A stretch of DNA of 41,717 nucleotides from an uncultured Alphaproteobacteria bacterium (GTDB lineage Bacteria; Pseudomonadota; Alphaproteobacteria; HIMB59; GCA-002718135): positions 70,606 through 112,322 of the forward strand of contig CACBPV010000001.1 in the NCBI GenBank assembly GCA_902541215.1. The letters are read 5' to 3'. A program made the translations under genes and the position numbers. The notes under the pieces were generated by a model that was not told the DNA's origin, made no database searches, and saw nothing but the letters and a program-made list of their open reading frames with translations. Positions 9,321-18,576 of the stretch are shown here, piece after piece; position 1 is the first letter of the stretch; the number at the start of each line of letters is the position of its first letter.

Positions 9321-9607
9321 GTTTCTCTTTTATCGAATTTTTCTTTTTGTTCAGAAGTAATTTCAGTTTGAAATTTTGTTTTCCACTCTGAGTATGGCAT
9401 ACCATAGATCATTTCTCGTGCTTCATCGTATGAAATTGAAATATTTTTCTTTTCTGCAGCACTAACATACCATTTTGAAAGACAGTTTCTGCAAAAACCT
9501 GATAGATTCATTAAATCAATATTTTGTACATCTGTTCTATTTTTTAGATGATGAATCAATCTTTCTGCAACATCAGCAAGTAATTCTCTATCAAAGTTTT
9601 TGGTCAT
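9317..9607 (-). CDS. DUF1244 family protein
   Basis: This small soluble protein of 96 residues has unknown function. It is recognised by the highly conserved family core DVQNIDLMNLSGFCRNC followed by LSKWY (about 37-57), with two cysteines two residues apart, and a second conserved part around EAREMIYGMPYSEWK. The family is widespread in proteobacteria. The gene is monocistronic, divergent from pyruvate kinase over 53 bases, and convergent with the acyl-CoA synthetase. The C-x-x-C pair could bind a metal or a thiol partner, but that is only a guess. Confidence 0.9.
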   Translation of the reverse strand: MTKNFDRELLADVAERLIHHLKNRTDVQNIDLMNLSGFCRNCLSKWYVSAAEKKNISISYDEAREMIYGMPYSEWKTKFQTEITSEQKEKFDKRET

Positions 9608-9660
9608 ATTACGTAAATAAATTATATAAATCTTTTTTTGTGCTATATATATAAAAATTA
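9608..9660. promoter_or_regulatory. Divergent promoter region, DUF1244 / pyruvate kinase
   Basis: This 53-base gap must hold both promoters. A TATATATATA run lies at 9644-9653, immediately in front of the pyk ATG at 9661, and no SD-like sequence intervenes. If that run is the -10 element, the pyk mRNA would have almost no leader. Confidence 0.35.
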
Positions 9661-11097
9661 ATGAAACGTAACAGAAAAGCTAAAATTTTAGCTACGCTAG
9701 GTCCTGCATCATCAGATAAAAAAATAATAGAAGATTTATTTATTGCTGGATGTGATGTTTTTAGATTAAATTTTTCACATGGCGATTTAGAAACTCATAG
9801 AAAAAATTATGAAAATATTAGATCTCTTGAAGAAAAACATAATCATGCGTCATGCATATTAGCCGACTTACAAGGACCCAAATTAAGAGTGGGCACATTT
9901 AAAAATACAAAAGAAAATTTAGTCAAAGGTCAAAGTTTTGTATTAGATCTTTCAAGTGAGCCTGGAGATAATAATAGGGTTAACTTTCCTCATGAAGAAA
10001 TTTATGATTTTTTAACACCTAATTCTATTTTATTAGTAAATGATGGAAGAATAAGATTACAAGTTGTTGAACAAAAAAAAGATAGTTTAATTACAGAAGT
10101 TTTAAATGATGCTGAAATCTCAAATAACAAAGGTGTAAATATACCTGATGTAATTCTTCCTATAGACGCCCTTACCAAAAAAGATAAATCTGATCTTATG
10201 AAGGCATTAGATATGGGAGTTGATTGGGTTGCACTTTCTTTCGTGCAACAAGCAGAGGATATACACAAACTAAAAAAAATAATTAACAATAAAGCACTCG
10301 TGATGGCGAAAATTGAAAAGCCTTCAGCAGTAAAAAATATTGATGATATTATAAATGCTGCAGATGGAATTATGATAGCTAGAGGTGATTTGGGTGTTGA
10401 AATGCCAACAGAACAAGTTCCGATAGTTCAAAAAAATATTATTAAAAGATGTAGGCACTTTGGTAAGCCAGTTGTTGTTGCTACACAAATGCTTGAAAGT
10501 ATGATTGAAAATCTTGTGCCAACGAGAGCTGAAGCGTCTGATGTTGCTAATGCTATTTACGACGGAACAGATGCTGTAATGTTATCTGGCGAGTCTGCTG
10601 TTGGAGCACATCCAATAGAAGTAGTAAGAACGATGAATAAAATAATAGAAAATGTTGAGAATGATAAAAATAATTATGATTTACAAATTACTCAAGAAAA
10701 TATTGATGATGTTGATAATACAGATGCAATAACTTTAGCAGCTTACTCAATTGCAAAAAAATCAGATGCAAAAGCAATAATTACATTTTCTGTAAGTGGA
10801 AGAACAACGACAAGAATGGCTAGAGAAAGAGCACCAGTTCAAATTGTTGGTTTATCTCCAAATATTAATACTACAAGAAAAATGCAATTATACTGGGGTG
10901 TAAACTCCTGTCATACTCAAGAAGATGCTAAAAATGCACAAGATATGGTTAATATTGCATGTTCAATTGCAAAAAATAAAAAATTAGTAAAACCAGGAGA
11001 TAATGTAGTTATCTCAGCTGGTGTTCCATTTGGAAGTGCTGGTACTACTAATCTGCTTAGATTAGCTGAAATAATTGCTGATAAAGATCTTAAGTAA
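9661..11097 (+). CDS. pyk: Pyruvate kinase
   Basis: Pyruvate kinase converts phosphoenolpyruvate plus ADP to pyruvate plus ATP, the last glycolytic step. The 478-residue product has the N-terminal KILATLGPASSD and FRLNFSHGD motifs, the B-domain (about 70-170), and the active-site signature with the catalytic Lys, MAKIEKPSAV. The metal-binding IMIARGDLGVE is near 238-248, followed by KPVVVATQMLESMI and ATRAEASDVANA-type sequence (here PTRAEASDVANAIYDG). The C-terminal allosteric domain is present. Its last 8 bases overlap the end of the convergent aminotransferase gene. No SD is visible. Confidence 0.97.
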   Translation: MKRNRKAKILATLGPASSDKKIIEDLFIAGCDVFRLNFSHGDLETHRKNYENIRSLEEKHNHASCILADLQGPKLRVGTFKNTKENLVKGQSFVLDLSSEPGDNNRVNFPHEEIYDFLTPNSILLVNDGRIRLQVVEQKKDSLITEVLNDAEISNNKGVNIPDVILPIDALTKKDKSDLMKALDMGVDWVALSFVQQAEDIHKLKKIINNKALVMAKIEKPSAVKNIDDIINAADGIMIARGDLGVEMPTEQVPIVQKNIIKRCRHFGKPVVVATQMLESMIENLVPTRAEASDVANAIYDGTDAVMLSGESAVGAHPIEVVRTMNKIIENVENDKNNYDLQITQENIDDVDNTDAITLAAYSIAKKSDAKAIITFSVSGRTTTRMARERAPVQIVGLSPNINTTRKMQLYWGVNSCHTQEDAKNAQDMVNIACSIAKNKKLVKPGDNVVISAGVPFGSAGTTNLLRLAEIIADKDLK

Positions 11098-12292
11098 GCT
11101 TATTACAAGCTTCTTTTATTCTGTTGCACGCATCTTCTAGAATTGCATCACTAGTTGCATAAGATAATCTAAAATAAGGCGATAACCCAAATGCTGCACC
11201 ATGCACTCCTGCTACTCCTTGGTCTTCTAAAAGGTATGTCATGAAATCTTCATCATTGGAGATATGTTTTCCATTTGGTGTCTTTTTTCCAATTATACCC
11301 TCGCAATTTGGATAAACGTAAAAAGCTCCTTCTGGTTTTTGACATGTAATTCCATCAATATCATTTAATTTATTCAATACTAAATCTCTACGTATCAAAA
11401 ATTTTTTATTATGCTCGTTTATAAAATCCTGCGGACCACTTATTGCTTCAACTGCAGCAGCCATTGTAATTGAAGAAGTTGATGTTGTGCTTTGTGATTG
11501 TATTTTGTTCATAGCAGCAATAATCTCTTTTGGAGCTCCACAATATCCAAGTCTCCATCCTGTCATGCAATATGATTTTGAAACACCATTAAGTGTCAAA
11601 CATCTGTCTTTCAGTGAAGGTTCAATAGAAGCAAGAGTATGAAATTCTATGCCATCGTAAACAATTTTTTCATATATATCATCACACATTATAAGAACAT
11701 TAGGATATTTTTTTAAGATAAGTGCTAAGTCTTCTAACTCTTTTTTTGAATAAACTGAGCCAGTCGGATTACTAGGACTATTTAACATTAACCATTTTGT
11801 TTTAGAGTTTATATTTTTTTCTAGTTGTTCTGGTGTAATCTTAAAATTTTGTGATTGAGGACATTTAACTATCACAGGCTTACCTTCTGCTAATAAAACA
11901 ATATCTGGATAACTAACCCAAAAAGGAGCTGTTATAATGACCTCATCTCCTGGATTAATTGTTGCCATCATAGCATTATAGATAATGTGTTTGCCTCCGA
12001 CACCGCATATGATTTCATCTAATTGATAATCAATATTATTATCTTCTTTGAATTTTTTCTGAATTGCTTTTTGTAATTCTGGTGTACCTTTTCCTGGTAC
12101 ATATTTTGTTTTGCCCTCTTCCATTGCTTTACTAGCAGCATCTCTTATATTTTTTGGTGTGTTAAAATCTGGCTCACCTGCTGCAAGAACAATTACATCT
12201 TTACCCTCGTCCTTCAAAGCTTTGGCTTTGACATTTATACCTACAGTCATTGAAGGTTTTATTTTACTCAGTCTATCTGCAACAAAATTCAT
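11090..12292 (-). CDS. Aspartate aminotransferase (class I, PLP-dependent)
   Basis: The enzyme exchanges amino groups between aspartate and 2-oxoglutarate. It belongs to the Ib subgroup (AatA/AspC of alphaproteobacteria and Thermus, about 400 residues). Seen motifs: AAGEPDFNTP at about 37-46, NSPSNPTG (171-178) for substrate and PLP contacts, the DD-x-YE stretch near 204, and the PLP-binding lysine K239 in SKSYCMTGWRLGY. Related enzymes also act on prephenate, so some breadth is possible. The ATG lies directly against the stop of the upstream TauE/SafE gene, so the two are probably co-transcribed. Confidence 0.93.
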   Translation of the reverse strand: MNFVADRLSKIKPSMTVGINVKAKALKDEGKDVIVLAAGEPDFNTPKNIRDAASKAMEEGKTKYVPGKGTPELQKAIQKKFKEDNNIDYQLDEIICGVGGKHIIYNAMMATINPGDEVIITAPFWVSYPDIVLLAEGKPVIVKCPQSQNFKITPEQLEKNINSKTKWLMLNSPSNPTGSVYSKKELEDLALILKKYPNVLIMCDDIYEKIVYDGIEFHTLASIEPSLKDRCLTLNGVSKSYCMTGWRLGYCGAPKEIIAAMNKIQSQSTTSTSSITMAAAVEAISGPQDFINEHNKKFLIRRDLVLNKLNDIDGITCQKPEGAFYVYPNCEGIIGKKTPNGKHISNDEDFMTYLLEDQGVAGVHGAAFGLSPYFRLSYATSDAILEDACNRIKEACNKLT

Positions 12293-13102
12293 TTAAATTA
12301 TAAAATGTTCAATAATTAGACTAGCACAAGTTAACAACAAAAAAATAGCAAAAATCTTTCTTAATACTAACTTATCTATATTTGATGAAACTTTAGCACC
12401 AATTCCAGCAGTAAATATACTAGTTATCGATATAAAAAAAACTATTATAATATTTACATAACCAAGAGAATAAATGGGAAGTTCATTAATATTTGAACCA
12501 GTATACATAAATGTAAGTGTTCCTGGAAAAGCAATTAAAAAACCAAAAACAGCAGAGGTACCAACTGCTTCATGAATCTTTTTTGAAAACATTGTTAAAG
12601 TAGGAACACTAAAACTTCCACCACCTATACCAATTGTTGCAGATAAAAAACCAATAGAAGAGCTTATTAAAAAATTAATTATATTAGATGATGGTATATC
12701 ATTGCTTACAACAATTGGGCTTTGTTGAAACAGCATATTTAATGAAATCAAAAATGCCAGAATAACAAAAAGAATAACTAAACTCTGTCCTGAAATAGCA
12801 CTTGCTGCAAGTGAGCCTACCATTGATCCTATTATTATTCCTATTGCCCATTTTTTTACAATTATCAAATTTGTATTTTTAAGCTTAACATGGGATCTTA
12901 TAGAAGAAATTGAAGTAAAACAAATTACACCAAGAGAAGATGCTACAGCAACATGCATGACAATTTCTGAGCTGTAACCAAGATTAAGTAAAATAAAGTA
13001 AGTTACAGGTACTATTATTATTCCTCCTCCAACTCCTAATAATCCTGCAATAAAACCAGAGACTAGACCTGTTAATAAAAAAATAAATACTATTGAAGTC
13101 AA
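12293..13102 (-). CDS. TauE/SafE family sulfite/anion exporter-like permease
   Basis: This 269-residue inner-membrane protein has about eight hydrophobic segments arranged as two repeats. Each repeat starts with a glycine-rich motif: GLLGVGGGIIIVP near the N-terminus (about 21-33) and ATIGIGGGSFSVPTL in the second half (about 155-169). This is the signature of the TauE/SafE (DUF81) family, some members of which export sulfite or sulfoacetate; most have no known substrate. Location next to an aminotransferase does not settle the substrate. It is the first gene of a two-gene unit, divergent from the saccharopine dehydrogenase pair across 65 bases. Confidence 0.9.
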   Translation of the reverse strand: MTSIVFIFLLTGLVSGFIAGLLGVGGGIIIVPVTYFILLNLGYSSEIVMHVAVASSLGVICFTSISSIRSHVKLKNTNLIIVKKWAIGIIIGSMVGSLAASAISGQSLVILFVILAFLISLNMLFQQSPIVVSNDIPSSNIINFLISSSIGFLSATIGIGGGSFSVPTLTMFSKKIHEAVGTSAVFGFLIAFPGTLTFMYTGSNINELPIYSLGYVNIIIVFFISITSIFTAGIGAKVSSNIDKLVLRKIFAIFLLLTCASLIIEHFII

Positions 13103-13167
13103 ATAAATTTCCGTATTTTAAGTTTCATTAATGTAGTAAACAATTTAATATAAAAGTAAATAAGACT

Positions 13168-14295
13168 ATGAAACATGTACATTGGATAGGAACTGGACTA
13201 TCTTCTATACCAGGAATTAGAAGATTAGCTAAAAATTTAGATAATTTTACAGTATGGAATAGAACATTAGATAAGGCTATAAAGAGTATTGACCATGTAG
13301 ATAAAAACAATGTGAACGCAAAACAGTTTGATGTTGATTTATTATTTAACGAAACAAATCCAGGTGATATTGTTATTTCTCAACTGCCAGCAAACAAACA
13401 TTTAGAAATAGCTAAACTTTGTTTAAAACATAAATGTCATTTTGCATCTACTAGTTACCTTAATCCAGAAATAAATATGCTAAATCCAGATGTAAAAAAA
13501 GAAAATTTAGTATTTATCAATGAGGTCGGTTTAGACCCAGGTATCGATCATTTTTTTTCCCATTTACTTGTCAGTGATCTTAAAAAAATCTCGACTGGAA
13601 AAACAGAAGTGGTTTATGAATCATATTGTGGAGGTTTTCCAGCAATTCCAAATGATTTCAAATATAAATTTAGTTGGTCTCCAGCTGGAGTAATCAAAGC
13701 CTTAAACAATGATGCAAAATATATAACAAAAGGAAAAATAAATACTGTAACTCCTTACAAATCTATTAGTTCTTATTCAATATCTGATGAAAATTTTGAA
13801 GCTTATCCAAACAGAGATTCAACACCATATGTAAGTGAATACTTGTTTGATGAGAAATGGAAAGTCAAAGAATTCGTAAGAGGAACTTTACGACTTGATG
13901 GTTGGAAAGAGGCATGGCTAGATATTTTTTCAATGCTTGAAAATAGATCAGATAATATAGAAGCTGAAATCAATGAAAAAAGTGAAGAATTATTAAAAGA
14001 TAATAAATATTTACCTGAGGAAGAAGATCGCGTTGTACTTTCTGTAAAACTTAAAGCTTTTGAAAATCATAATAAAATTTTTGATAGTTCTTATTTTTTA
14101 GATGAAAAAGGAAGTGGTGAAAATACTGCAATGGGCAAACTTGTATCGATTACTTTATCAGCTGCGATTGATCTAATTTTGGATAATAAAATTGAGACTG
14201 GTGTTAAAACTGCACCACATAAAACAGAAGACATTATGTATTTTTTTAAAATTTTAAATGATTATAAAATTAATATCCAACAAGAGAATGGATAA
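13168..14295 (+). CDS. Saccharopine dehydrogenase, glutamate-forming type (LYS9-like)
   Basis: The 375-residue protein has an N-terminal Rossmann start (HWIGTGLSSIPGIRRLA). Its large substrate domain carries NEVGLDPGIDH near 121-131, then SYCGGFPAIPND and FSWSPAG. These are the hallmarks of the LYS9 family, which interconverts saccharopine with 2-aminoadipate semialdehyde plus glutamate. The following gene encodes the LYS1-type partner with an 8-base overlap, so the two together make a complete saccharopine route between lysine and aminoadipate semialdehyde. In alphaproteobacteria, where lysine is normally made by the diaminopimelate pathway, degradation is the likelier direction. That is an inference. 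Confidence 0.88.
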   Translation: MKHVHWIGTGLSSIPGIRRLAKNLDNFTVWNRTLDKAIKSIDHVDKNNVNAKQFDVDLLFNETNPGDIVISQLPANKHLEIAKLCLKHKCHFASTSYLNPEINMLNPDVKKENLVFINEVGLDPGIDHFFSHLLVSDLKKISTGKTEVVYESYCGGFPAIPNDFKYKFSWSPAGVIKALNNDAKYITKGKINTVTPYKSISSYSISDENFEAYPNRDSTPYVSEYLFDEKWKVKEFVRGTLRLDGWKEAWLDIFSMLENRSDNIEAEINEKSEELLKDNKYLPEEEDRVVLSVKLKAFENHNKIFDSSYFLDEKGSGENTAMGKLVSITLSAAIDLILDNKIETGVKTAPHKTEDIMYFFKILNDYKINIQQENG

Positions 14296-15517
14296 GCAAT
14301 TAACCAATATTGGTATTATTAGAGAGTCTAGAAATGATGAAAATAGAACTCCTCTAGTCCCAGAACATATTAAAAAATACAAAGAAAGCAATCCAAATAT
14401 TAATTTCATTATTCAGCCATCAAATAGTAGATGTTATGCTGATGAAGAATATGAATTATGTGGTGCTAAAATTAATGAAAATTTAAATGAATGCTCAATC
14501 ATATTCGGAGTTAAAGAAATTGATCCAAATATTTTAATTAATAATAGGACATATCTTTTTTTTTCTCACACTTTTAAAATTAATAAACAACAAAAAAATA
14601 TTGAAAAACATAAGAAAGACCTACTCTTATCAATTTTAAATAAAAAAATTACATTGATTGATTATGAAAATATCAGAGGTAAAAATGGTACAAGATGTTT
14701 AGGTTTTGGAAGATTTGCAGGTATTGTTGGTTGTTATAATACCTTAAATTTATTGCTTAAAGTGCTTGGAAAACAATCTCTTGCTAGTGCCTATAAAATT
14801 AATGATTATGAAAGATTAGTGTTAAATTTAAAAAATTTATATTTTCCTAAAACTAAAATTCTAGTTACTGGTGATGGTAGAGTTGCAAAAGGAGTAATTG
14901 AACTTTTAAATCTAACAAACATTAAAGCAGTATCAAAAAAAGACTTTTTGGAAAAAAAATTTGATCAACCTATTTTTTGTAATTTAGAAACTAAAGATTA
15001 TGTTACAAATAATTCTTCCACCAACTTTAACCTTGAGCATTTTATTGATAACCCTCAAGATTATTCGAGTTCTGCATTACAATATTTAAAAGAAACTGAT
15101 ATATTTATAAGTGCACATTACTGGGACCCATCTTCTCCAAAAATATTTGAGAATGAAGACTTAAAAGTTTTACAAAATCTAAAGATTGTTGGCGATATTA
15201 CTTGTGATATTAATGGCTCAGTTCCAACTACAATACGATCAACAACAATTGAGGAGCCAAATTATTGGATTGAAAGATATACTTTAAAAGAAATAGATGA
15301 AAATAATGATGGAATTGCTGTTATGGCAGTTGATAATCTACCATCTGAATTACCACGTGATTCAAGTACAGAATTTAGTGAAGGTATAATTAATGAAGTT
15401 CTTCCTTTTTTATTAAAAGAAGATGATGGAAGAATATTAAATGGAACAATAACAACAGATGGTAGTTTTTTAGAAAAGTACAATTATCTAAATGATTATA
15501 TTAGAATCAATGAATAA
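14288..15517 (+). CDS. Saccharopine dehydrogenase, lysine-forming type (LYS1-like)
   Basis: The 409-residue product has an AlaDH/PNT-type N-terminal domain (IGIIRESRNDENRTPLVPEH). A Rossmann loop GDGRVAKGVIELL lies near residues 197-209, and the family-typical GDITCDINGSVPTT followed by TIEEP lies near 302-322. This is the LYS1 branch, which interconverts saccharopine with lysine plus 2-oxoglutarate. I chose the ATG at 14288, which overlaps the stop of the LYS9-like gene by 8 bases. An upstream ATG at 14258 lies deep inside that gene and would add a stretch not seen in the family. uvrB follows with another 8-base overlap. Confidence 0.88.
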   Translation: MDKQLTNIGIIRESRNDENRTPLVPEHIKKYKESNPNINFIIQPSNSRCYADEEYELCGAKINENLNECSIIFGVKEIDPNILINNRTYLFFSHTFKINKQQKNIEKHKKDLLLSILNKKITLIDYENIRGKNGTRCLGFGRFAGIVGCYNTLNLLLKVLGKQSLASAYKINDYERLVLNLKNLYFPKTKILVTGDGRVAKGVIELLNLTNIKAVSKKDFLEKKFDQPIFCNLETKDYVTNNSSTNFNLEHFIDNPQDYSSSALQYLKETDIFISAHYWDPSSPKIFENEDLKVLQNLKIVGDITCDINGSVPTTIRSTTIEEPNYWIERYTLKEIDENNDGIAVMAVDNLPSELPRDSSTEFSEGIINEVLPFLLKEDDGRILNGTITTDGSFLEKYNYLNDYIRINE

Positions 15518-17564
15518 AGCAGAAAAAAAACATCATCTCTCTTCCGAAATCACAACACCTTTTAAAATTGTCAGTGATTTTAATCCAAGTGGTGATCAGC
15601 CTGAAGCAATTAAAAGTATTGTTAAAAGTCTAAATGAAGGAGAACAAGAACAAGTTCTTTTAGGTGTCACTGGATCAGGTAAGACCTTTACAATGGCTAA
15701 AGTAATTGAAAAAGTACAGAAACCGACTTTAATAATGGCGCCAAACAAAACATTAGCAGCACAACTTTATGGCGAAATGAAAAATTTGTTTCCAAATAAT
15801 GCTGTTGAATATTTTGTCAGTTATTATGATTATTACACACCAGAAGCATATGTACCAAGGACTGATACATATATTGAAAAAGAATCTTCAATAAACGAAC
15901 AAATTGATCGTCTAAGACATTCAGCTACTAGATCTTTAGTAGAAAGAAGAGATACAATCATAGTATCATCGGTTTCTTGTATTTATGGTATTGGATCAGT
16001 TGATGCTTATTCTTCAATGTCTTTTACTTTAGATAAAAATCAATCGATAAGTAGAGAGATTATTATCAGAAAATTGGTAGAACTTTTATACAAACGTCGT
16101 GACATGGACTTTAGAAGAGGTAGCTTTAGAGCTAAAGGAGATATTTTAGAAATTTTCCCCTCTCACTATGAAGATATTTCTTGGAAAATTTCTATGTTTG
16201 GAGATGATATAGAGAGTATAACGCAAGTGGACCCACTTACAGGAGAGAGGCTTGGGGAACTTGAACAAATAAGAATCTTTGCAAACTCTCATTATGTAAC
16301 TCCAAAGCCAACAATAAAAAAAGCAATTACCATGATTAAAAATGATCTTAAAAAACAATTAGAGATTTTTGAAAAAGAAAAAAAATATTTAGAAAGACAA
16401 AGATTAGATGAGAGGACTACATTTGACTTAGAAATGATGGAAACTACAGGAAGTTGTAGTGGTATTGAAAATTATTCTAGATATTTGTCAGGAAGAAAGC
16501 CGGGGGAGCCTCCTCCTACACTTTATGAATATATTCCAGAAGACTCTTTATTGTTTATAGATGAAAGCCATCAAACATGTGGTCAAATAGCAGGAATGTA
16601 CAAAGGTGATTTTTCTAGAAAATCAACTTTAGCTCAATATGGTTTTAGACTACCAAGTTGTGTTGATAACAGACCTTTAAAAAGAGAAGAATGGGATGCA
16701 ATGCGTCCACAAACTATTTTTGTAAGTGCAACGCCAGGAGATTATGAACTTGAAAAGACAGGTGGTACCTTTGTTGAACAAGTAATTAGACCAACTGGTT
16801 TAATTGATCCTCCTATTGAGATAAGGCCAACAAAGCATCAAATTGATAACTTAATTGATGAATGTAAAAAGACTATAGATAAAGGTCATCGCGTTCTAAT
16901 CACAACACTTACAAAAAAAATGGCCGAAGATCTTACTGAATATATTAATGAAGAAGGATTAAAGGTAAGATATCTTCACTCTGATATCGATACATTAGAA
17001 AGAATAGAAATTATTAGAGATCTAAGACTAGGAGTTTTTAATGTTTTAGTTGGAATAAATCTTCTTAGAGAAGGTTTAGATATTCCTGAATGTGCTTTAA
17101 TGGCTATATTAGATGCTGATAAGGAAGGTTACCTTCGTTCTAGAACTAGTTTAATTCAGACTATTGGTAGGGCTGCAAGAAATGTTGAGAGTAAAGTCTT
17201 AATGTATGCTGACAATATTACCACTAGTATGAGAGAGGCAATCGAAGAAACCGATAGGAGGCGATCAAAACAACTGGAATATAATAAAATAAATAAAATA
17301 ACACCGATTAGTATTAAAAAGAATATTCAAGAAATAATTGAAAATACAGCTGAACAAGATCATGTTACTGTTGAAATTGATAATGCTAAGGAATTAGTTG
17401 GAAAAGACTTAGATAAACATATTAAAAATTTAGAGAAAAAAATGAATGAATTTGCATCAAAACTTGAGTTTGAAGATGCTGCAAGATTAAGAGATGAAAT
17501 AAATAGACTAAAAGCAAAAGAAGTTGGTCTTACAAATAAAGTTTTACAGTTTAAAAAGAATTAA
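15510..17564 (+). CDS. uvrB: UvrABC system protein B
   Basis: UvrB is the damage-verifying helicase-like subunit of nucleotide excision repair; it receives DNA from UvrA and then recruits UvrC. With the chosen ATG the protein has 684 residues. Walker A GVTGSGKT is at 52-59, followed by the beta-hairpin region YYDYYTPEAYVPRTDTYIEK. The DESH box is near 350, the helicase motif QTIGRAARN is near 550, and the C-terminal UVR domain (EFEDAARLRDEINRLK) is near 648-663. The ATG at 15510 overlaps the previous stop by 8 bases; one at 15492 would add six residues. Its place inside a lysine-catabolism-like directon is odd for function but normal for a compact genome. Confidence 0.97.
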   Translation: MNKAEKKHHLSSEITTPFKIVSDFNPSGDQPEAIKSIVKSLNEGEQEQVLLGVTGSGKTFTMAKVIEKVQKPTLIMAPNKTLAAQLYGEMKNLFPNNAVEYFVSYYDYYTPEAYVPRTDTYIEKESSINEQIDRLRHSATRSLVERRDTIIVSSVSCIYGIGSVDAYSSMSFTLDKNQSISREIIIRKLVELLYKRRDMDFRRGSFRAKGDILEIFPSHYEDISWKISMFGDDIESITQVDPLTGERLGELEQIRIFANSHYVTPKPTIKKAITMIKNDLKKQLEIFEKEKKYLERQRLDERTTFDLEMMETTGSCSGIENYSRYLSGRKPGEPPPTLYEYIPEDSLLFIDESHQTCGQIAGMYKGDFSRKSTLAQYGFRLPSCVDNRPLKREEWDAMRPQTIFVSATPGDYELEKTGGTFVEQVIRPTGLIDPPIEIRPTKHQIDNLIDECKKTIDKGHRVLITTLTKKMAEDLTEYINEEGLKVRYLHSDIDTLERIEIIRDLRLGVFNVLVGINLLREGLDIPECALMAILDADKEGYLRSRTSLIQTIGRAARNVESKVLMYADNITTSMREAIEETDRRRSKQLEYNKINKITPISIKKNIQEIIENTAEQDHVTVEIDNAKELVGKDLDKHIKNLEKKMNEFASKLEFEDAARLRDEINRLKAKEVGLTNKVLQFKKN

Positions 17565-18568
17565 TGGATATTATATTTTCTGAAATAAACCAAACTGGTA
17601 TCATTAAACTAAATCGTCCAAAGTCTTTAAATGCTCTGAATCTAGATATGGCAAAAAAATTCATTGATAAATTGTTAGAATGGGAAGAAAACAATAATAT
17701 TTCTAGAGTTATGTTATTTGGAGAAGGTAAACATTTTTGTGCAGGAGGTGATGTAAAATCTCTTGCATTAGCAGAAAAGAATGATTCTATAAAAAAAAAA
17801 TTTTTTAAAAGTGAGTATAGACTTAATTATTTAATAAGCCAATTTAGTAAAGAATATCTTTCAATCTGGAATGGCGTAGTAATGGGTGGTGGAGTTGGTT
17901 TATCAATCTACGGTGATCACAGATTAGCTACAGATAATTCTAAATTCGCAATGCCAGAAGCAGCTATAGGTTTTTTTCCAGATGTTGGTGGAAGTTATTT
18001 TTTATCAAATCTTCCAGGCAATATCGGTAAATATATTGGATTAACTGGCGAAGTTTTAGAATTAAATGAATTAATTTTTTTTGGTTTAGCAACACATTAT
18101 TTTAAAAGTGATATGATAGAGAATGTAAAAGAGGAGTTTCTTTCAAAAGGTAAAGTATTAAATGATAATTATGAAGTAAAGAATGACACAAATATTATAA
18201 AAAATATGAGTTTAATAAATGAATTGTTTGATGGTGACATTAAAAAAATAATATTGAATCTAAAAAATAATGGTTCAGAATTTACAGAAAAAATTTTAGC
18301 TATTCTTTCAACTAAATGTCCTATGAGTCTTGCAATTAGTTGTAAACTTATTGATGATGCAAAGGGTAAGTCATTAAAGGAATGTTTAGAAATAGAGTAT
18401 CAATTAAGTCAAAAAGTGGTGTATCGTGATGATTTTGATAATGGTGTAAATTCAGTACTTATTGCAAAAGATCATAATCCTACTTGGAAACCGCCAACAA
18501 TAAATGAAATAAATATTGAAGACTTAGATTTTTACTTTGAGACTCATACAGAAAATCTTTATCTATAG
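17564..18568 (+). CDS. Enoyl-CoA hydratase/isomerase family, 3-hydroxyisobutyryl-CoA hydrolase-like
   Basis: The 334-residue protein is a crotonase-fold enzyme. It shows the start IIKLNRPKSLNALN, the oxyanion-hole stretch HFCAGGDVKSL near 56-66, and a second oxyanion-hole stretch GVVMGGGVGLS near 104-114. MPEAAIGFFPDVGGSYFLS (about 130-148) carries the Glu and Asp typical of 3-hydroxyisobutyryl-CoA hydrolases. These release 3-hydroxyisobutyrate during valine breakdown. The longer C-terminal part and the FFPDVGG motif separate it from simple enoyl-CoA hydratases. The start overlaps the uvrB stop by one base (TAATG). The assignment to valine catabolism is from family knowledge only; no other valine gene is in the window. 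Confidence 0.83.
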   Translation: MDIIFSEINQTGIIKLNRPKSLNALNLDMAKKFIDKLLEWEENNNISRVMLFGEGKHFCAGGDVKSLALAEKNDSIKKKFFKSEYRLNYLISQFSKEYLSIWNGVVMGGGVGLSIYGDHRLATDNSKFAMPEAAIGFFPDVGGSYFLSNLPGNIGKYIGLTGEVLELNELIFFGLATHYFKSDMIENVKEEFLSKGKVLNDNYEVKNDTNIIKNMSLINELFDGDIKKIILNLKNNGSEFTEKILAILSTKCPMSLAISCKLIDDAKGKSLKECLEIEYQLSQKVVYRDDFDNGVNSVLIAKDHNPTWKPPTINEINIEDLDFYFETHTENLYL

Positions 18569-18576
18569 CTAAATTC

